From Brevundimonas sp. UBA7506 (GTDB taxonomy: Bacteria > Pseudomonadota > Alphaproteobacteria > Caulobacterales > Caulobacteraceae): a stretch of 64,000 bases of DNA. The translations under genes and the position numbers were made by a program. The DNA is taken from positions 96,360 to 160,359 of the forward strand of contig NZ_DLNQ01000007.1 in assembly GCF_002479495.1 (NCBI RefSeq), in the 5' to 3' direction. The notes beneath the pieces are model-generated. The model did no database searches and was not told where the DNA came from. It saw only the letters and a program-made list of their open reading frames with translations. This document shows positions 53,222 to 64,000 of the stretch, piece by piece (the stretch's first letter is position 1; each line of letters starts with the position of its first letter).

Positions 53222-54361
53222 GTGAAGGCGGCCTCCATCACCGACTATCGCGAGCTGGCGCGTCGGCGCCTGCCGCGCTTCCTGTTCGAATACATCGACG
53301 GCGGCTCCTACGCCGAGACGACGCTGGGCCGGAACATCTCCGATCTGCGCGATGTGGCCTTGCGTCAGCGCGTGCTGCGCGACGTGTCGGACATCGACCT
53401 GTCGGCGACCTTGTTCGGGCAGAAGCAAAGCCTGCCGGTGGCCCTGGCGCCCGTCGGGCTGGCGGGGATGAACGCCCGGCGCGGCGAGGTCCAGGCCGCC
53501 CGCGCCGCCGCTGCCTTCGGCGTGCCCTTCACCCTGTCTACGGTCGGGGCCTGTTCGATCGGCGAAGTGGCGGCGGGCAGTCCGACGCCCTTCTGGTTCC
53601 AGCTCTATATGATCCGCGACCGCGCCTTCATGGCCGACCTGCTGGATCTGGCCGAGGCGGCCAAATGTCCGGCCCTGATCTTCACCGTCGACATGCCGGT
53701 GCCGGGGTCGCGCTATCGCGACTACCACTCGGGTCTGGCAGGGGCCTCGGGCTTCTTCGGCGACATGCGCCGCGCCATGCAGGCGGTCGGCCGTCCCGCC
53801 TGGGCCTGGGATGTCGGCGTCCGGGGCGGTCCGCATTCGCTGGGCAATGTCGCGCCGGTGCTGAAGGGCAAGACCGGCATCGACGACTTCTTCGCCTGGA
53901 TGCGCGACAACTTCGATCCCACCGTGACCTGGGACGATCTGGCCTGGGTGCGCGAGCGCTGGAAGGGGCCGCTGATCATCAAGGGCGTGCTGGACGCGGA
54001 CGACGCCAAACGGGTGGCGGACCTAGGCGCTGACGGTCTGGTGGTGTCGAACCACGGCGGGCGGCAACTGGACGGCGTCCTGTCCTCGACCCGCGCCCTG
54101 CCGCCGATCGCCGACGCGGTCGAGGGGCGGTTGACGGTGCTGGCCGACGGCGGGATTCGTTCCGGCCTGGACGTGGCGCGGATGCTGGCGCTCGGCGCCG
54201 ACGGGGTGCTGATCGGCCGGGCCTGGGCCTATGCCCTGGCCGCGCGCGGCGAGGCGGGCGTCAGCCATGTGCTGAACCTGATGGCCGCCGAGATGAAGGT
54301 GGCCATGGCCCTGACCGGCGTGACGCGGGTGGATCAGCTGGACCGTAGCGCCCTCGCCTAA
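53222..54361 (+). CDS. lldD: FMN-dependent L-lactate dehydrogenase
   Basis: 379 residues of the alpha-hydroxy-acid oxidase family: [24 protein letters not shown] start, FMN segments [19 protein letters not shown] and [13 protein letters not shown], and active-site [15 protein letters not shown] followed by [25 protein letters not shown]. Such enzymes oxidise L-lactate to pyruvate at the membrane and pass electrons to quinone. In this locus the L-lactate comes from the diketo-rhamnonate hydrolase, so the enzyme completes the route to pyruvate. GTG start 10 bases after the rhamnose dehydrogenase gene. Its stop overlaps that of the convergent APC permease. Confidence 0.93.
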   Translation: MKAASITDYRELARRRLPRFLFEYIDGGSYAETTLGRNISDLRDVALRQRVLRDVSDIDLSATLFGQKQSLPVALAPVGLAGMNARRGEVQAARAAAAFGVPFTLSTVGACSIGEVAAGSPTPFWFQLYMIRDRAFMADLLDLAEAAKCPALIFTVDMPVPGSRYRDYHSGLAGASGFFGDMRRAMQAVGRPAWAWDVGVRGGPHSLGNVAPVLKGKTGIDDFFAWMRDNFDPTVTWDDLAWVRERWKGPLIIKGVLDADDAKRVADLGADGLVVSNHGGRQLDGVLSSTRALPPIADAVEGRLTVLADGGIRSGLDVARMLALGADGVLIGRAWAYALAARGEAGVSHVLNLMAAEMKVAMALTGVTRVDQLDRSALA

Positions 54362-55776
54362 GAGGCGGGCGGCTTGCCCGCCAGGCTGTGGCGACGACCA
54401 TAGGCCAGATAGACGGCGATCCCGGCCAGGTTCCAGAACAGGAACCACAGGTGGGTCTTCTGCGGCAGGCTGGCCAAAAGGTAGAGACAGCCGGCGATGG
54501 CGATGGGGCCGATCACCCAGGCCAGGGGCGTGCGGAAGCCGCGCGGCGCGTCGGGCGCACGGCGGCGCATGATCAGCATGCAGACCGCCACCGCCGTGAA
54601 GGCGACCAGCGATCCGGCGTTGGCCAGGGCGACGATCTCGTCCAGCGGCAGGAACAGGCTGATGGCGCCGACGACGGCGACCGTGAACAGGGTGATGCGG
54701 ATCGGACGGCCGCCTTTCGACACCCTGGACAGGCCGTGCGGCAGCAGGCCGTCACGCGCCATGACGAAGAAGATGCGGCTCTGGCCGTAGAAGAAGGCCA
54801 TGATGACGGTCGGCAGGGTGAGCACGGCGGTCACGGCCAGGAAGCGGGCGGCGCCGGGCTGGTTGATCTCGCGCAGGATCAGGGCCAGGGGCTCGGGGCT
54901 GTTGGCGAAGGCGGTGAAGGGCGTGGCGCCCAGGGCCGCCAGGGCGATGATCGTATAGATGGCGGCGCAGGCGAACATGGAGCCGATGATGCCGATGGCC
55001 AGATCGCGCTTGGGATTGCGGGTTTCCTCGGCGGCGGTGGCGATGGCGTCGAAGCCGTAGAAGGCCGAGAAGATGATGGCGGCGGCGGCCATGATGCCAC
55101 GCTCGACGCCGTCGGCGCCCATGTTGCGCGCGAAACCGTAGGGGCTGAAGGGCTCCAGGTTGGCGGCGTCGAAATGGGGCAGGGCGAACCAGACGAAGAC
55201 GGCCAGGGCCGACAGCTTCACCGCCACCAGGATCATGGTCAGGCTGGCGCTCTTGCGCGTGCCGGCGATCAGCAGGGCGGCGACGACGGCGATGATGAAG
55301 AGGGCGGGCAGGTTGGCGACCCCGCCCGCGTGCGGCGCCTGCATCAGGGCCATGGGCACGCCCGCCCAGCCGTTCAGCAGGGGGGCGGCGTAGCCTGACC
55401 AGCTGACCGCCACGGCGCTGACCACCAGGCTGTATTCCAGGATCAGGCTCCAACCGATGATCCAGGCGAAGACCTCGCCCATGACGACGTAGCTATAGGT
55501 ATAGGCGCTGCCGGAAGCCGGGATCATCGAGGCCATCTCGGCATAGGCCAGGGCGGCGCAGGCGCAGACGAAGCCGGCGATCAGGAAGGACAGCAGCACC
55601 GCAGGTCCAGCCTTGTCGGCGCCGATGCCGATCAGGGTCAGGATGCCGGTGCCGACGATGGCGCCCACGCCCATGGCGATCAGATGCGGCCAGCTCAGGG
55701 TGCGCGGCAGGGCCTGCCCGTCATGCGTGTTCTGAGTGTCGGCGTCGATGCGCTTGCGTGCGTTCCAGCGGCCCAT
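54358..55776 (-). CDS. APC-superfamily amino acid permease
   Basis: 472 residues with about 12 transmembrane helices. Landmarks: [19 protein letters not shown] in helix 1 (substrate-binding unwound segment), [22 protein letters not shown], and [28 protein letters not shown] in helix 6. This is the YfnA/CAT-like group of cationic or small neutral amino acid carriers. It is convergent with lldD, sharing stop-codon bases, so it is not part of the rhamnose operon. Substrate unknown. Confidence 0.9.
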   Translation of the reverse strand: MGRWNARKRIDADTQNTHDGQALPRTLSWPHLIAMGVGAIVGTGILTLIGIGADKAGPAVLLSFLIAGFVCACAALAYAEMASMIPASGSAYTYSYVVMGEVFAWIIGWSLILEYSLVVSAVAVSWSGYAAPLLNGWAGVPMALMQAPHAGGVANLPALFIIAVVAALLIAGTRKSASLTMILVAVKLSALAVFVWFALPHFDAANLEPFSPYGFARNMGADGVERGIMAAAAIIFSAFYGFDAIATAAEETRNPKRDLAIGIIGSMFACAAIYTIIALAALGATPFTAFANSPEPLALILREINQPGAARFLAVTAVLTLPTVIMAFFYGQSRIFFVMARDGLLPHGLSRVSKGGRPIRITLFTVAVVGAISLFLPLDEIVALANAGSLVAFTAVAVCMLIMRRRAPDAPRGFRTPLAWVIGPIAIAGCLYLLASLPQKTHLWFLFWNLAGIAVYLAYGRRHSLAGKPPAS

Positions 55777-55880
55777 TTGGCGATCCTAGGGGGAGGGGGC
55801 GGACCTCTTCGCACGGATCGCGGGCAGGATAAAACCAGGCGGCGGCCAGAAGGACGACAATGGGCGTTTCTGCTGGCCGC

Positions 55881-56411
55881 CTACCGCGGTGCCAGGATGG
55901 CGAGGGCCTCCTCGCAGAAGGCGATGCGGTGGCGCTCGAACGCAATCCCGGCCTTCAGCACCAGATGCTGCAGCCGCCGGTCGGGCGCGGCAGGCTCATG
56001 GGGAAAGTCGCGGGCCTCGATCTCCAGATAGGCCGCCAGCTTGCCGCGATGGCGCTCGGCGACGGCGGCCAGTTCCTCGGCCAGGCCCGTCGGGCCGACG
56101 ACGGCCTCGGCGCGGATGCGCACCATCAGTTCGTCTCGGATCGCGGGCGCGTCCTGGCGCTCGTTGACCCAGCGCCGCAGCTCCTCGCGGCCGGGCGGCA
56201 GGATGCGAAAGCGGCGCTTGCCTCCGCGTGCGCCCTCGACCGGTTCCGCCTCGACCCAACCGGCGGCTTCGAGGCGAGCCAGTTCACGATAGATCTGCTG
56301 GTGCGTCGCCTGCCAGAAATAGCCGATCGAGCGGTCGAACCGGCCGGCCAGTTCGGAGCCCGAACCGGGGCGTTCGGCCAGAGACGTCAGAAGGGCGTGG
56401 GGCAGGGACAT
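55881..56411 (-). CDS. PadR-family transcriptional regulator
   Basis: 176 residues: a winged helix domain (about 1-75) with LPHALLTSLAERPGSGSELAGRFDRSIGYFWQATHQQIYRELARLEAAGWVE, and a C-terminal Vir-type helical dimerisation domain. PadR repressors respond to phenolics or drugs; the ligand here is unknown. It is the last gene of an operon behind a flavoenzyme and an NTF2-like protein (20 bases from the latter), so it probably represses that operon. Confidence 0.92.
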   Translation of the reverse strand: MSLPHALLTSLAERPGSGSELAGRFDRSIGYFWQATHQQIYRELARLEAAGWVEAEPVEGARGGKRRFRILPPGREELRRWVNERQDAPAIRDELMVRIRAEAVVGPTGLAEELAAVAERHRGKLAAYLEIEARDFPHEPAAPDRRLQHLVLKAGIAFERHRIAFCEEALAILAPR

Positions 56412-56431
56412 GGGGTCTGGATAGCCGAACC

Positions 56432-56863
56432 TCAGGAGGCCTTGAAGGCGGGCAGAAGCGCGCCGAGGCGGGCGCCCATTTCGGCGGCCAGGGCCTGGAC
56501 CCCGTTCATCGGGCGCATCATGACCTCGAAGTCCGTGATCAGGCCGTCTTCGTCAAAGCGGATGAAGTCGATGCCCTTGACGCCCTTGTCCCCGACGCGG
56601 GCGCTGAACTCCAGCACCACGTTCAGGCCGTCGGCGGTGGCGGCTTCACGGTGGTAGGCGAAGTCCTGAAACACGGTGATGACCGTGCCGAGCGCCAGGA
56701 TCAGGGCGTCGGCGCTGTGGTAGGCCTTGAAGGCCACCGGCGAGCGGAAGGTCGCGTCCGGGTGAACAATGGCGCGCAGATCGCTCACGTCGGCGCGGGT
56801 CACCATGTCGTGCCATTTCGCCAGGGAAGCGGCGGCGGCGGGATGCAGGTTCAGCGTCGTCAT
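56432..56863 (-). CDS. NTF2-like (SnoaL-type) protein
   Basis: 143 residues with the cone-shaped NTF2 fold pattern: N-terminal helices WHDMVTRADVSDLRAIVHPDATFRSP, then the beta sheet with VLEFSARVGDKGVKGIDFIRFDEDGLITDFEVMMRP. The last stretch is typical of SnoaL-like polyketide cyclase/isomerase relatives, which often act in small-molecule metabolism. It sits 13 bases after the flavoenzyme gene in one operon, so it may work on the same substrate. No catalytic role can be stated. Confidence 0.85.
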   Translation of the reverse strand: MTTLNLHPAAAASLAKWHDMVTRADVSDLRAIVHPDATFRSPVAFKAYHSADALILALGTVITVFQDFAYHREAATADGLNVVLEFSARVGDKGVKGIDFIRFDEDGLITDFEVMMRPMNGVQALAAEMGARLGALLPAFKAS

Positions 56864-56876
56864 GAGCTTTCCTCCC

Positions 56877-58916
<2,040 letters not shown>

Positions 58917-59029
58917 TCATAAATACTATCGCCGTTGAAAGTTTATGCAACGAATTGAAGTTGACTGCGCCAAGGAACGCCGCGCGGCTGGCCTTTCCAA
59001 AATAGCGGTTGAACCGGACGGCCCCGGTC

Positions 59030-59641
59030 ATGCAGAAGCGCTGCATGGGGGTTTCGGACGAACGAGCGCTGTGGCTTGCCACGTACGTGATGCCGCACGA
59101 GCCGGCGGTGCGCGGCTGGCTGCGCCGCGGGCGTCAGGCCGAGTGCGACGTCGACGACATCATTCAGGAGGCCTACGCCAAGCTGGTGACGGTCGCCGAC
59201 GTGTCCGAGATCCGCAACGTGCGGGCCTATTTCTTCCGCACCGCCTATTCGGTCCTGGTCAGCCGGGTGCGCCGCAAGAGCGTGGTCTCGATCCGCTCTC
59301 TTGCCGAGGTCGAGAGCCTTCAGCTGGCGGTGGACGAACTGACCCCGGAAGACACGGTGATGGCCCGCAACGAGCTTCAGGTCCTGGCCGAGATGATTTC
59401 CCGGCTGCCGGAAAAAACGCGAAAGATCTTCCTTTTGAGCCGGGTCTCGGGCCTGTCGCAGAAGGAAGTTTCGCGCCGGACCGGGATTGCGGAAAGTACG
59501 GTCGAAAAACACATCGCCAAGGGGCTGGGCTTGCTGATGGCGGCCTATGCGAATGGCGGATTTGGCGCGGTGGTCGCGTCTAAGGCTGAGAAACAACAAC
59601 GCGGTAAGGTTCATGGCCAGGCAGACAAGCCAGGAGGTTGA
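59030..59641 (+). CDS. FecI-like ECF sigma factor
   Basis: About 203 residues. Region 2 reads DVDDIIQEAYAKLVTVADVSEIRNVRAYFFRTAYSVLVSRVRR and region 4 reads MISRLPEKTRKIFLLSRVSGLSQKEVSRRTGIAESTVEKHIAKGL, the FecI group pattern. It directs RNA polymerase to the adjacent receptor gene when released by FecR. ATG at 59030 is preferred; an ATG five codons later is possible. The 3' end overlaps the fecR start by 29 bases, coupling sigma and anti-sigma. Confidence 0.92.
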   Translation: MQKRCMGVSDERALWLATYVMPHEPAVRGWLRRGRQAECDVDDIIQEAYAKLVTVADVSEIRNVRAYFFRTAYSVLVSRVRRKSVVSIRSLAEVESLQLAVDELTPEDTVMARNELQVLAEMISRLPEKTRKIFLLSRVSGLSQKEVSRRTGIAESTVEKHIAKGLGLLMAAYANGGFGAVVASKAEKQQRGKVHGQADKPGG

Positions 59642-60569
59642 GCGCATCGCTTGCCTCTGGGCGGCGAAGCTTGACGACGGACCCCTGTCCCCGGCGGATC
59701 AGGCGGAACTGGACGCCTGGCTGGAAGGCGACGAGCGGCGTCTCGGGGCCTTTGCGCGGGCGCGGGCCGTGGCGGTGCACAGCCGCCGGGCGGCCGCGCT
59801 GGCGGGCGGGGCCACTCCGTTCACGCGTCCGACGCCCAAGCCGGTCATCAGCCGACGCGGTCTGATCGCGGCCTCGGCGTCGGTGGTCGCGGTCGGCGGC
59901 GCGGGGGCGCTGGCGGCCTTGAGCAGCCGGGCGCAGCCGTTCGAGACCCGCATGGGCGAGACCCGGGTCGTGCCGCTGGACGACGGTTCGGTGATGACGC
60001 TGAACACCCTGTCCGAGGGCGATGTCCGCTACAGCCGCAGGACGCGCGAAATCGTGCTGACCACGGGCGAGGCCCTGTTCAACGTGGTCGCCGACGCCAG
60101 CCGCCCCTTCGTGGTGCGCTCGGGCGAGGCGGCGGTGATCGCCAACGGGGCCAGCTTCCTGGTGCGACGGCTCGGCAAGTCGCCGCTTCAGGTCGTCTCC
60201 TTCGGCGGCGAGGTCGAGCTGAACGGCTCGCACGGCCAGGGGCTGGAGCTGGCGGCCAACACCCGCGCCTTCCTGTCCGACGGCGCGCCGCCGGTCCATG
60301 TCGGCGAGATCGACGCCGACCGCGAACTGGCCTGGCGGCACGGCCGCATCCAGCTGGAAGACGAGACCCTGATGCGGGCCGCGCGGGAGTTCGCGCGCTA
60401 CAATCCCACCCGGATCGTGCCCGCTGATCCCCTGGTGGCGGGCATGAAGATCACCGGCCTGTTCGTGGCCAACGACCCCGTCAGCTTCGCCCGCGCGGCG
60501 GCCGGAAGTCTGGATCTGGACGTGGCCGTGAACGCCGAGGAAATCAGGCTGAGCCGTCGTCTGGCCTAA
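59613..60569 (+). CDS. FecR-like anti-sigma/signal transducer
   Basis: 318 residues. A cytoplasmic N-terminal domain (EVERIACLWAAKLDDGPLSPADQAELDAWLEGDERRLGAFARARAV) binds sigma; a transmembrane helix near residues 80-105 (GLIAASASVVAVGGAGALAAL) follows. The periplasmic FecR domain has TRMGETRVVPLDDGSVMTLNTLSEGDVRYSRRTREIVLTTGEALFNVV. It relays the signal from the receptor's STN domain to the sigma factor. The ATG at 59613 follows TAAGG. It is separated from the receptor by 106 bases that likely hold the sigma-dependent promoter. Confidence 0.92.
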   Translation: MARQTSQEVERIACLWAAKLDDGPLSPADQAELDAWLEGDERRLGAFARARAVAVHSRRAAALAGGATPFTRPTPKPVISRRGLIAASASVVAVGGAGALAALSSRAQPFETRMGETRVVPLDDGSVMTLNTLSEGDVRYSRRTREIVLTTGEALFNVVADASRPFVVRSGEAAVIANGASFLVRRLGKSPLQVVSFGGEVELNGSHGQGLELAANTRAFLSDGAPPVHVGEIDADRELAWRHGRIQLEDETLMRAAREFARYNPTRIVPADPLVAGMKITGLFVANDPVSFARAAAGSLDLDVAVNAEEIRLSRRLA

Positions 60570-60675
60570 TTTCAGGCCACGAATTGCTTTTTTTCGGAGG
60601 ATTCCGGCGCGCCCCGCGTCTTGGAGGTGATCCGTCGCACGGCGGACGTCCAAAAAAGAATCAAGGGTCGGGGTA

Positions 60676-63600
60676 ATGAGAGCGTCTTGGAAGCAGGGCC
60701 TGGCGGCGAGCGCCGCGGGATTGGCGCTGTTGTGTGCAGTGAGTGGGGCTCAGGCGCAGGATCGGACGTTCAACGTTCCGGCCCAGCCGATCAGCCAGGC
60801 GATTACGGAGCTGGCTCGTCAGGCCGGCGTGCAGATCTCGGCGCCGACGGCGCATCTGTCGGGCGTTCGCGCCCGCGCGGTGACCGGCGTCATGGACGTC
60901 GAGGCGGCGGTGAACCTTCTGATCCAGGACACGGATCTGGAGATCGTCAGCCGGGAGGGAAGCACCTTCGTTTTGCGCCAGCGCCCAAAGACGGCGGACG
61001 CGACCCAGGTGGACGAGGTCGTGGTGGTCGGCAGCCGCATCAAGGGCACGCGCATCAATGAAGCCCTGCCGGTCACGGTCCTCGGCGCGCAGGACATCGA
61101 CGCGGCGGGCGCCGTGGACGGCGACGACCTGTTCCGGTCCATCTCCCAGGCGGGCGACGTCAACTTCAATGACGCCGACACCGACAACGGCGGCATCAAC
61201 AACGCGCGCGGCGACGTGGCCTCGATCGACCTGCGCGGTCTGGGGACGGGCAACACCCTGACCCTGCTGAACGGCCGCCGTCTGGTGAACCACCCCGGCA
61301 CCCAGGTCGAGAACTACGTCCCCGTCACCACGGTCAACACTAACGCCATTCCGGTCATGGGCGTGCAGCGGGTCGAGGTCCTGGCCGACGGCGCGGCCGC
61401 CCTGTTCGGCACCGACGCCGTGGCCGGCGTGGTCAACACGGTTCTGAAGAGCAACTTCACCGGCTTCAGCACCCAGGCCGGCATGGGCCGCGACGAAGGC
61501 GGCATGGAGGAATATTCCTTCAGCTTCCAGGCGGGCAGGGATTTCAACGACGGTCGCACCAACATCTCGGTCATGGGCGACTACCTGACCCGCGACGCCC
61601 TGTTCATCTGGGAGCGGCCCTACGCCTCGGTCGAAGGTCGCGCCGCCCGGTTCGGCGATCGCGCCACGGGGCTGGACTACGTCACCTACAGCTCAATCAC
61701 GGCCTGGGCCGAGGGCCTGCGCCTGAACCCGACCACCTATCAGCTGGACAAGACCGCCGCCTCGGTCAACGGCAAGCGGCTGACCAGCACGGCCGGCGCC
61801 TTCCATGTTCAGCCGGGAACCAATCCGGGCTGCATCACCGACGGATTCCGCGCGGGCACCTGTTTCGACGACGGCGTCCTATCGCTCAGCGGCGCCAATG
61901 AAGACGCCAACCTGCGCTACGACCTGGACACCATGCGGACGATCAGCTCGGCGGTCGACCGCGCCAACCTCTTCACCTTCATCAACCACGAGTTCGACAA
62001 CGGCGTCGAGGCCTTCGGCGAGATCGGCTACTACTGGGCCAACACCTGGTCGCAGCGTCAGCAAGACACGCCGCTGGGCTATCAACGCGTGCTGATGTCG
62101 CCGACGGCCTACTGGAACCCGCTGGGCGCGGCAGGCGTCACCGCGCGTCTGCCGGGCCTGACCTCGGTGCCGCTGACGGGGGCGGCGGTCGAACTGCAGG
62201 ACTTCCGCTTTGCGGATCTGGGCTTCCGCAACGTCGACGTCGAGAACATCTCGACCCGCCTGGTCGGCGGTCTGCGCGGCCAATGGCAGGGCTTCGACTG
62301 GGAAACCGGCCTGCTCTACTCCCAGGCCACGACCGAGGACGTGATGGACGCGGTCAGCATGACCAAGCTGCAGGCCGCCATCAACCGCACCACGCCGGAC
62401 GCCTACAACCCCTTCGCCGGCGGCGACCTGAGCAGCCCCAAGGACGGCGACTTCACCGCCAACAGCCGTGAGACGGTCGACAGCGTCATGGTCAAGGCCA
62501 GCCGCACGGCCGAAACCGAGCTGATGCAGTGGGACCTGCACGTCTCCAAGGCCGACCTGTTCCAGCTGCCGGCCGGCGATGTCGGCCTGGCCGCCGGCGT
62601 GGAAGCGCGCCGGGAGACCTTCAAGGAGACGCGGGACGACCGTCTGAACGGCACGATCAACTTCACCGACCTGACCGGACAGACATTCCAGAGCGACATC
62701 ATGGGCGTGACCTTCACGCCCGACAGCTCGGGCGCGCGCAACGTCTATTCGGCCTTTGCCGAGCTGGCCGTGCCGATCGTCTCGCCCGAGATGGAGGTTC
62801 CCTTCGTCAAGTCGATCGACATGCAGCTGGCCGGACGGGTGGAGCACTATTCCCTGTTCGGGTCGGTCGCGGCGCCCAAGGTCGCCCTGGCCTATCGTCC
62901 GAACGACTGGCTGATGTTCCGCGGGGCCTGGTCCAAGGGCTTCCGCGCGCCGAACCTGATGCAACTGCACCAACCGGACTTCGAGCGGTCGAACTCGCGG
63001 CGCGACTACGCCGCCTGCGCGGTCCAGCTGGCGATCGGGGCGATCGACAAGATCACCACCTCGAACGAGTACTGCACCTCGGAATCCCGCGTCGAAAGCC
63101 GCGCCGGCAACCTGGAGCTGAAGCCCGAGCATTCGAAGAACCTGACCTTCGGCATGGTGTTCGAGCCCAGGCTCTGGCCCGAGAAGTACGGCGTCCTGAC
63201 GGCGACGGCGGACTACTGGAAGATCAACCAGACCGATCTGGTCGGCATCTTCGGCGCCACCAACCAGCTGATCATGGACTACTATCTGCGCCAGGTCGGC
63301 AGCTTCAACGAGAACGTCGTCCGGGCTGATCCCACGGCCGAGCAGATTGCCGACGCCCAGGCCGCCGGCCTGGCGCCGGTCGGCACGATCGTCTCCATCC
63401 GCGACGTCTATCTGAACCTGCAGCCGCGCGAGTCCGAAGGCATGGACTATCGTCTGCACTACAGCCTGCGTCGCACGCCGCTCGGCGACTTCACCTGGAC
63501 CCTGAACGCCAGCCAGTGGCTGAAGATGTATCAGGAAGCCAATGAGGACTATCAGCTGCTGCTGGACGGTCTGCGAGACGGCGTGATCGCCGGCGTCTCG

Positions 63601-63969
63601 GTCGGCGGGGTCGAGGAACTCGTGCGTCGCAACGGTCGGCCGGAGTGGAAGGTGACCTCCACCCTGACCTGGAGCACGGGGCCGTGGACCACGGGCTTCT
63701 ATTCCAGCTACGTCAGCGACTACTTCGACACCTCGGCTAATATGAAGGACACGGGCGACTACTGGGTCGTGGACGAATGGCTGACCCACAACCTCTATGT
63801 TCAGTACGAGTTCGAGCAAGGCCCGCTGGAGGGGACGCGTCTGCGCATCGGCGCCAAGAACATCACGGACGAGGAGCCGCCGCTGGCCAACCAGCGCTAC
63901 GGCTACGACGGCCGCCTGCACTCGAACCGCGGCCGCTGGTGGTACGCGACCATTCGCAGGTCGTTCTGA
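60676..63969 (+). CDS. STN-domain TonB-dependent transducer/receptor
   Basis: 1097 residues. A signal peptide (ending GAQAQ) is followed by a periplasmic STN domain (about 30-105: TFNVPAQPISQAITELARQAGVQISAPTAHL), a TonB box region DEVVVVGSRIKG, a plug with SIDLRGLGTGNTLTLLNGRRLV and VEVLADGAAALFGTDAVAGVVN, and a large barrel with FRGAWSKGFRAPNLMQL ending WWYATIRRSF. The STN domain contacts the neighbouring FecR, so ligand uptake is linked to transcription of this gene. The plug sequence is of the type found in many Caulobacterales receptors with unknown ligands; iron-siderophore or peptide uptake is possible. Confidence 0.95.
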   Translation: MRASWKQGLAASAAGLALLCAVSGAQAQDRTFNVPAQPISQAITELARQAGVQISAPTAHLSGVRARAVTGVMDVEAAVNLLIQDTDLEIVSREGSTFVLRQRPKTADATQVDEVVVVGSRIKGTRINEALPVTVLGAQDIDAAGAVDGDDLFRSISQAGDVNFNDADTDNGGINNARGDVASIDLRGLGTGNTLTLLNGRRLVNHPGTQVENYVPVTTVNTNAIPVMGVQRVEVLADGAAALFGTDAVAGVVNTVLKSNFTGFSTQAGMGRDEGGMEEYSFSFQAGRDFNDGRTNISVMGDYLTRDALFIWERPYASVEGRAARFGDRATGLDYVTYSSITAWAEGLRLNPTTYQLDKTAASVNGKRLTSTAGAFHVQPGTNPGCITDGFRAGTCFDDGVLSLSGANEDANLRYDLDTMRTISSAVDRANLFTFINHEFDNGVEAFGEIGYYWANTWSQRQQDTPLGYQRVLMSPTAYWNPLGAAGVTARLPGLTSVPLTGAAVELQDFRFADLGFRNVDVENISTRLVGGLRGQWQGFDWETGLLYSQATTEDVMDAVSMTKLQAAINRTTPDAYNPFAGGDLSSPKDGDFTANSRETVDSVMVKASRTAETELMQWDLHVSKADLFQLPAGDVGLAAGVEARRETFKETRDDRLNGTINFTDLTGQTFQSDIMGVTFTPDSSGARNVYSAFAELAVPIVSPEMEVPFVKSIDMQLAGRVEHYSLFGSVAAPKVALAYRPNDWLMFRGAWSKGFRAPNLMQLHQPDFERSNSRRDYAACAVQLAIGAIDKITTSNEYCTSESRVESRAGNLELKPEHSKNLTFGMVFEPRLWPEKYGVLTATADYWKINQTDLVGIFGATNQLIMDYYLRQVGSFNENVVRADPTAEQIADAQAAGLAPVGTIVSIRDVYLNLQPRESEGMDYRLHYSLRRTPLGDFTWTLNASQWLKMYQEANEDYQLLLDGLRDGVIAGVSVGGVEELVRRNGRPEWKVTSTLTWSTGPWTTGFYSSYVSDYFDTSANMKDTGDYWVVDEWLTHNLYVQYEFEQGPLEGTRLRIGAKNITDEEPPLANQRYGYDGRLHSNRGRWWYATIRRSF

Positions 63970-64000
63970 TCTAGTCGTGCGGGCCGTTAGGCTTTAGCAA

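Overview
The window is a high-GC stretch of an alphaproteobacterial chromosome. The best fit is Caulobacterales, close to Brevundimonas. The case rests on several TonB-dependent receptors (TBDRs), FecI/FecR signalling, a SUV3-like helicase / S4 protein / FdxA / CarD neighbourhood, a TorF-type porin, and TBDR-based polysaccharide use. Genus assignment is inference.

Layout. 1-12.2 kb is mostly housekeeping: the 3' part of a TBDR, a sulfotransferase-like protein, an M1 peptidase, rpmB, a DUF3617 protein, a DUF2306 membrane protein, a membrane LytTR regulator, carD, fdxA, a YceI protein, a palindromic intergenic repeat, an S4 protein and the SUV3-like helicase. At 12.4 kb lies an unusual tRNA-Arg(CCU). 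It borders a defence island (about 12.5-23.3 kb) holding a four-helix membrane protein and then one apparent operon hsdR-hsdM-hsdS-mcrB-mcrC, which combines a type I restriction-modification system with an McrBC system whose McrB carries an EVE-like domain.

23.5-32.3 kb is the high-affinity K+ uptake operon: a 27-residue membrane peptide, then kdpF, kdpA, kdpB, a TorF-family porin gene inserted in the operon, kdpC, kdpD and kdpE. Directly after kdpE is a perfect CadR/PbrR/ZntR-type (MerR family) metal-responsive promoter. It now reads into only the first ~75 codons of a His/Asp-rich TBDR gene, so this looks like the scar of a deleted metal locus. An exported alpha/beta hydrolase and a second membrane LytTR regulator follow.

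35.6-54.4 kb is a rhamnogalacturonan/pectin utilisation locus. It contains a GH105-DUF4861 fusion, a GH28, a TBDR and a seven-gene operon: L-rhamnonate dehydratase, diketo-acid hydrolase, SDR, lactonase, FucP-like permease, an unassigned (alpha/alpha)6 glycosidase and an oligogalacturonate lyase. Divergently placed are an IclR regulator, L-rhamnose 1-dehydrogenase and an FMN L-lactate dehydrogenase. Together they encode debranching of the polymer, uptake of the pieces, and oxidation of L-rhamnose through the non-phosphorylating diketo-hydrolase route to pyruvate plus L-lactate, with the lactate then oxidised to pyruvate.

54.4-64 kb holds an APC-family permease, an operon of a 2,4-dienoyl-CoA-reductase-like flavoenzyme with an NTF2-like protein and a PadR regulator, and a complete ECF sigma / FecR / STN-domain TBDR signalling unit. 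No rRNA, CRISPR array, transposase or integrase was seen.
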